Shown: piece after piece, positions 60,925 through 64,000 of the stretch
Position numbering within the stretch: position 1 is the first letter of the stretch
How the letters are laid out: each line of letters starts with the position of its first letter
From: JALYNX01 sp963749415
GTDB lineage: Bacteria > Actinomycetota > Acidimicrobiia > Spongiisociales > ZC4RG35
Reading direction: 5' to 3'
Length of the DNA stretch: 64,000 nucleotides
Assembly (NCBI GenBank): GCA_963749415.1
Contig: CAVVMG010000001.1
Span: 620,001-684,000 of the forward strand
Program-made: the position numbers and the translations under genes
The notes under the pieces: generated by a model
The model's database searches: none
The model's input: only the letters and a program-made list of their open reading frames with translations
Told to the model about the DNA's origin: nothing

Positions 60925-61591
60925 GCACCCGTTAGAGGGTCAGTCGACCCACCAAGCTCCGACGCGTTCCGAGTTGGCTTGCAAGACGGCTGCAGTGCTG
61001 AGCGTTGGTTGAGCTAGGGCAGAATCCCGTTGTGTCGAGGATCGGCATGACGCCTGCCCGTCCCGGTTAGCTCGCCGGACTCCGTCACCCAACCCCAAGC
61101 TCGGAGCGACACCCAGTCGGGCGTATGACGGAGAATCGAGCGGCAGGAGCCTGACGAGGTTCTCTATTTCATCGGCCCTGATCGGTGCCGTATCGGAATA
61201 CCTGACCATCTGATCGGCTCCGATTTCGAGATCGACCCGATTTAGGCGAAGCCGCCATCCGTCGTGCGCCCTTTCCGGAGAAGGCCTGATCACTCAAAGG
61301 TTTCATCGCTGTTCATCCGAGATCCGAACTCCGATCCTCCCGGTGACACGTCCCGGATCGAACCTGCGAGGAGCAAAGAACCTCCTCCCTCTTTGCCACC
61401 GAAAGCAGCAGCGCACTGGAGGCCCATGCCTGGAGCCTCCGGTGCCTGCCGCCATCCGTCGCACCGCGACAGACCTCACGGGAATTGGCGGTCGGGGGTT
61501 ACAGCGCCCGAAGCCACCTCGCCATCGGGTGTTTCGACCCATTTCGCCTCGGGTACCCAATCACGCCGATCACATCGACGCGGGGAGGAGT
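60925..61591. other. Stretch without a supported gene
   Basis: 667 nt between the broken lipoprotein gene and corA. The minus strand has a frame (60940-61293) whose middle, ADQMVRYSDTAPIRADEIENL, reads like protein but has no recognisable family or good start; it may be a remnant. The corA frame is open upstream to 61343 but without a family match. Nothing else is seen. Confidence 0.4.
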
Positions 61592-62620
61592 ATGGCGACC
61601 GACATCTCGACCAACCGGCCGGCAGCCGTCGGCCCGATTGATGACAATCAGACAGGAGGAGTTCACTTTTGGCTGTACGAGAGTGAGGGCGAAGACCGCC
61701 TCATCTCACCCGACGTTGCGAGCGTCGACTCCTTGGGTGACCATGAGATGCTCTGGGGTGATGTCGACCTTGATCGCGCAGAGGATCTGGGGAATCTCTG
61801 GCGTGACCTCGGAGTGGAGGGCCTCATCGGGGAGCTTTCAGGTGAGGTCGAAGGTCCCCAACTGATCCATCACGACGACGTCCTTGAACTCCGGGTTAAC
61901 GCGGTCCACTGGGACAACTCAACACCCCAGCCGATGGTGCTCCATTGTCTGGTTGGTGAGAACTGGGTCGTGACGTTGCACGAGGGTGGGTTGGACCTGG
62001 TCGACCAGTTCAACAAGCCGTTCAACGGCGAAACACGTTTCGGCGAACTCAATGGGCCCGCCTTCCTCGCCCTCGTACTCAACTGGCAGCTATCGGGCTA
62101 TTTCAAGGTCATCGAGGAGCTGCAGTCCGACATCGACGAACTCGACGAGGAGCTCCTCGCCGACTTCCCGGACGAAGGCGTCTTGCTGCGTCGCCTGCAG
62201 ACAATGCGGCGAAACGTGCGTGAGCTGCGGAATCTTCTCACCCCACACCGTCACATCATCGAGATGCTCAGCCATCCCGAGGCGGACGCCGCACTAGGGG
62301 CCGAGGTTGCCGGGAGCTTTCGCCCCCTCAAGGACCGGTTGAACGAGGCTTTGGACGCAGTGGACACGACTCGGGAGATGATCGTCGGGTCGTTCGACAT
62401 TTTCATGACGCGCACGGCTCAAGCCACGAACGACGTGATGAGAAGGTTGACGATCGTCTCGGTCCTGTTGCTGCCTGCGGTCGTGATCGCAGGTGTTATG
62501 GGCATGAACTTCAAGGTCGGCCTCTTTGAGCTGCCCTGGATGTTCTGGGTGACCGTCGGCACCATGGCAGCCCTCGCTGCCGCCACGCTTTGGGTCGCCA
62601 GACGCCACAAATGGCTATGA
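61592..62620 (+). CDS. corA: CorA-type magnesium/divalent metal transporter
   Basis: A 342-aa CorA protein. The cytosolic N-terminal domain and long stalk helices (FKVIEELQSDIDELDEELLADF; MRRNVRELRNLLTPHRHIIEMLSHPEA) lead to two C-terminal membrane helices with the signature GMN in VMGMNFKVGLFELP. The family's mature start, MATDISTNRPAAVG, and the strong ribosome binding site GGGGAGGAG support the ATG at 61592; the open frame upstream to 61343 has no support. Confidence 0.9.
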   Translation: MATDISTNRPAAVGPIDDNQTGGVHFWLYESEGEDRLISPDVASVDSLGDHEMLWGDVDLDRAEDLGNLWRDLGVEGLIGELSGEVEGPQLIHHDDVLELRVNAVHWDNSTPQPMVLHCLVGENWVVTLHEGGLDLVDQFNKPFNGETRFGELNGPAFLALVLNWQLSGYFKVIEELQSDIDELDEELLADFPDEGVLLRRLQTMRRNVRELRNLLTPHRHIIEMLSHPEADAALGAEVAGSFRPLKDRLNEALDAVDTTREMIVGSFDIFMTRTAQATNDVMRRLTIVSVLLLPAVVIAGVMGMNFKVGLFELPWMFWVTVGTMAALAAATLWVARRHKWL

Positions 62621-62903
62621 GTCAAGCCGGCGTCATTCCCTGGGAATATCGGTTATCGCGACCTGCCACGGGCACACCGTGGATCTCTTTCGCGATCTCG
62701 CTCGATCTTTCGCGGGCGCGGCATCCCTGGCCCTCTGCCGGAAACTTGTCAGGCTCGGTCGAGCCTTAAGGGGCCTGGATACGTTCGGTTTGTTGGGAAA
62801 TCCGCGGTGGCCGACTCAGCCGGGACGAAGACTCGATTCGCGAAGTGGGCGCCAAATTCAATCCGACCACCGAAGAGCCATGACACCGTCCTCTGGCTCG
62901 AGC

Positions 62904-63671
62904 CTAAATATCGGGGAGTCGTGCCCGGAGGTTGTGGGGCATGATCCGCCCCGCTGTGATCAGCTTCTGTGAAGTGACGACCACAATTGTCTCTGCTGCC
63001 AGCAGACCAACCAGAACCAGAGCCTGTGCTACGGCGGCCTGACCCGGTGATCCTCCTCCGAGGAGAACTCCGACAAACGCTCCCGGGAGAGTCACAAGGC
63101 CAACGGTGCGTGTCTGGTCAAGGATCGGGGTAAGCGCTTTCGGAGCGTGGCGCTCAATGACGTTTTTGATGGCAGCCGGCCGACGCATGCCAAGTGCGAC
63201 GCCAGCATCGACCTGGCCTAAGTCGTCATTCAAGGCGTCGAAGGCTCGTTGAGCGGTGAGCGTTTGAGCGGTCATCGCTCCACCAATGACGATCCCGGCT
63301 ATCGGGATGATGGCCGCCCCTGTCCATGGGACCACGCGAGATCCAAGGATAACAACAAGCACAGGCACAACACCGGCCGCCAGGCCAACGGCGCACCACG
63401 GCCAGTCGCCCCGAGCACCGACCCGGCCAGCGGCGGTGAGTGTCGCAGTAACGTACATGACGGCGACAAAGGCGGCGATAGCCCAGGGCCTGCCGATCAC
63501 GAGAGCAATTAGCGTCGAGACGACTGCCAACTGAAGGACAGCACGAGCCGCGGCGGTCGCCAGGCGCCCTTCGATTTTCAGGCCACCAACCCTCGATGCG
63601 CCGATGGCGATAACCACGAGCAACCCGAGAACAGCCGCAAGAAGCCACCCCGGCGTGGAACCCGGATTCAC
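62904..63671 (-). CDS. fetB: FetB-like ABC permease (UPF0014)
   Basis: A 255-aa membrane protein of the FetB/UPF0014 family, which in E. coli works with the ATPase FetA in iron export. Helices and the conserved segments RAVLQLAVVSTLIALVIGRPWAIAAFVAVMYVTATLTAA and LTPILDQTRTVGLVTLPGAFVGVLLGGGSPGQAAVAQALV are present. No ATPase gene is beside it in the window. The start is uncertain: GTG at 63671 or 63680 fits the family, while the frame is open to 63914. Confidence 0.83.
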   Translation of the reverse strand: MNPGSTPGWLLAAVLGLLVVIAIGASRVGGLKIEGRLATAAARAVLQLAVVSTLIALVIGRPWAIAAFVAVMYVTATLTAAGRVGARGDWPWCAVGLAAGVVPVLVVILGSRVVPWTGAAIIPIAGIVIGGAMTAQTLTAQRAFDALNDDLGQVDAGVALGMRRPAAIKNVIERHAPKALTPILDQTRTVGLVTLPGAFVGVLLGGGSPGQAAVAQALVLVGLLAAETIVVVTSQKLITAGRIMPHNLRARLPDI

Positions 63672-63925
63672 CCGTGTCACTGTATGGCACAGCCAGCCAG
63701 GGCATGTGAGAACGTATCCGCGGTCGCAATGCACCGCTCCTCCACGGGGTCGGCTGGTCTCCATCAGCCACCAACCTCTGTGAGCTCCTGTGTCTGAGTT
63801 ACACGAGATACCTTGAGTTTTCGCGACCGAGTGAACCGCGGCGTTGGCTGGCACGTCCGGGACCGACCCGGCTGAGCAATAACTCACCCCTAGTAGCCTC
63901 GCGCATCCCCTCATAGGAGTCGGCT

Positions 63926-64000
63926 TTGTTCGCGCGTCTTGGACGTTGGTGTTTCCGCAATCGGGGCAAGGTTGCCCTCGCCTGGCTGGGCGTTCTCATC
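63926..64000 (+). CDS. MMPL-type transporter, N-terminus only (cut by window edge)
   Basis: The last 75 nt, from a TTG with an AGGAGT ribosome binding site 6 nt upstream, encode FARLGRWCFRNRGKVALAWLGV, which matches the N-terminal cytosolic tip and first helix of actinobacterial MMPL/RND exporters. The rest lies outside the window. Confidence 0.6.
   Translation, partial: MFARLGRWCFRNRGKVALAWLGVLI

Noticed and set aside
61343..61591. N-terminal extension of CorA
   Set aside because: No family similarity, and a strong ribosome binding site precedes the ATG at 61592.
60134..64000. Duplicated tRNA-Lys end as an att site
   Set aside because: No second copy of the tRNA 3' end was found downstream within the window.

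Overview
The window reads as chromosomal DNA of a high-GC actinobacterium, most likely class Acidimicrobiia. The evidence is the actinobacterial gene set (a cytochrome c oxidase operon with a cytochrome c-tailed subunit II, ClpS followed by DUF2017, GlnE, an XRE regulator beside an HbhA-like protein, a large Rv0338c-like Fe-S reductase) and many lipoproteins with a Thr-rich linker after the lipobox. No replication origin, rRNA, CRISPR array, transposase or integrase was seen. One tRNA is present: tRNA-Lys(TTT).

Layout. 1-5.3 kb, minus strand: a tightly overlapping cytochrome oxidase operon (cupredoxin lipoprotein, FedA-like membrane protein, a 55-aa membrane protein, CtaB, thioredoxin-fold lipoprotein, CtaC, CtaD cut by the window edge). 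5.3-11.2 kb: penicillin acylase, a molybdopterin oxidoreductase, an alpha/beta hydrolase and a 2Fe-2S protein. 11.2-22.3 kb: GreA, MgtE, an M23 peptidase, a class IV PLP enzyme, NadE, GlnE, an M20 hydrolase and a VIT-like protein. 22.3-34.7 kb: XRE/HbhA-like pair, MocA/XdhC cassette, baeRF-like protein, ClpS/DUF2017, Fe-S reductase divergent from an ArsR-type regulator, ProC, Udk and a DNA glycosylase. 34.9-48.3 kb: an acyl-CoA catabolic region (thiolase, CoA transferase, SDRs, MaoC, ferredoxin, both acyl-CoA carboxylase subunits, 3-hydroxyisobutyrate-type dehydrogenase). 48.3-60 kb: membrane proteins, PlsY, a proline-catabolic aldehyde dehydrogenase, a HisA-VOC fusion, an endonuclease IV/LigD-polymerase fusion and a sugar-type ABC transporter. 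After tRNA-Lys at 60.06 kb the gene content becomes sparse and partly decayed, then CorA, a FetB-like permease and the start of an MMPL transporter.

Two features run through the window. First, many start codons lie 6-9 nt after a TANNNT box (often TTAGCCT), as expected for leaderless transcripts. Second, at least 14 otherwise intact genes carry a single 1-nt indel, often in a homopolymer. These look like consensus errors, so those genes are annotated as single reading frames across the shift.

Most notable observations: a protein joining an archaeal-type endonuclease IV barrel to a complete LigD polymerase domain; a three-copy two-hairpin repeat, one copy apparently inserted in frame in a CoA transferase; HisA fused to a VOC domain with active-site changes; and two sets of palindromic operators over the promoters of an ArsR-type and a Clp_N/HTH regulator.
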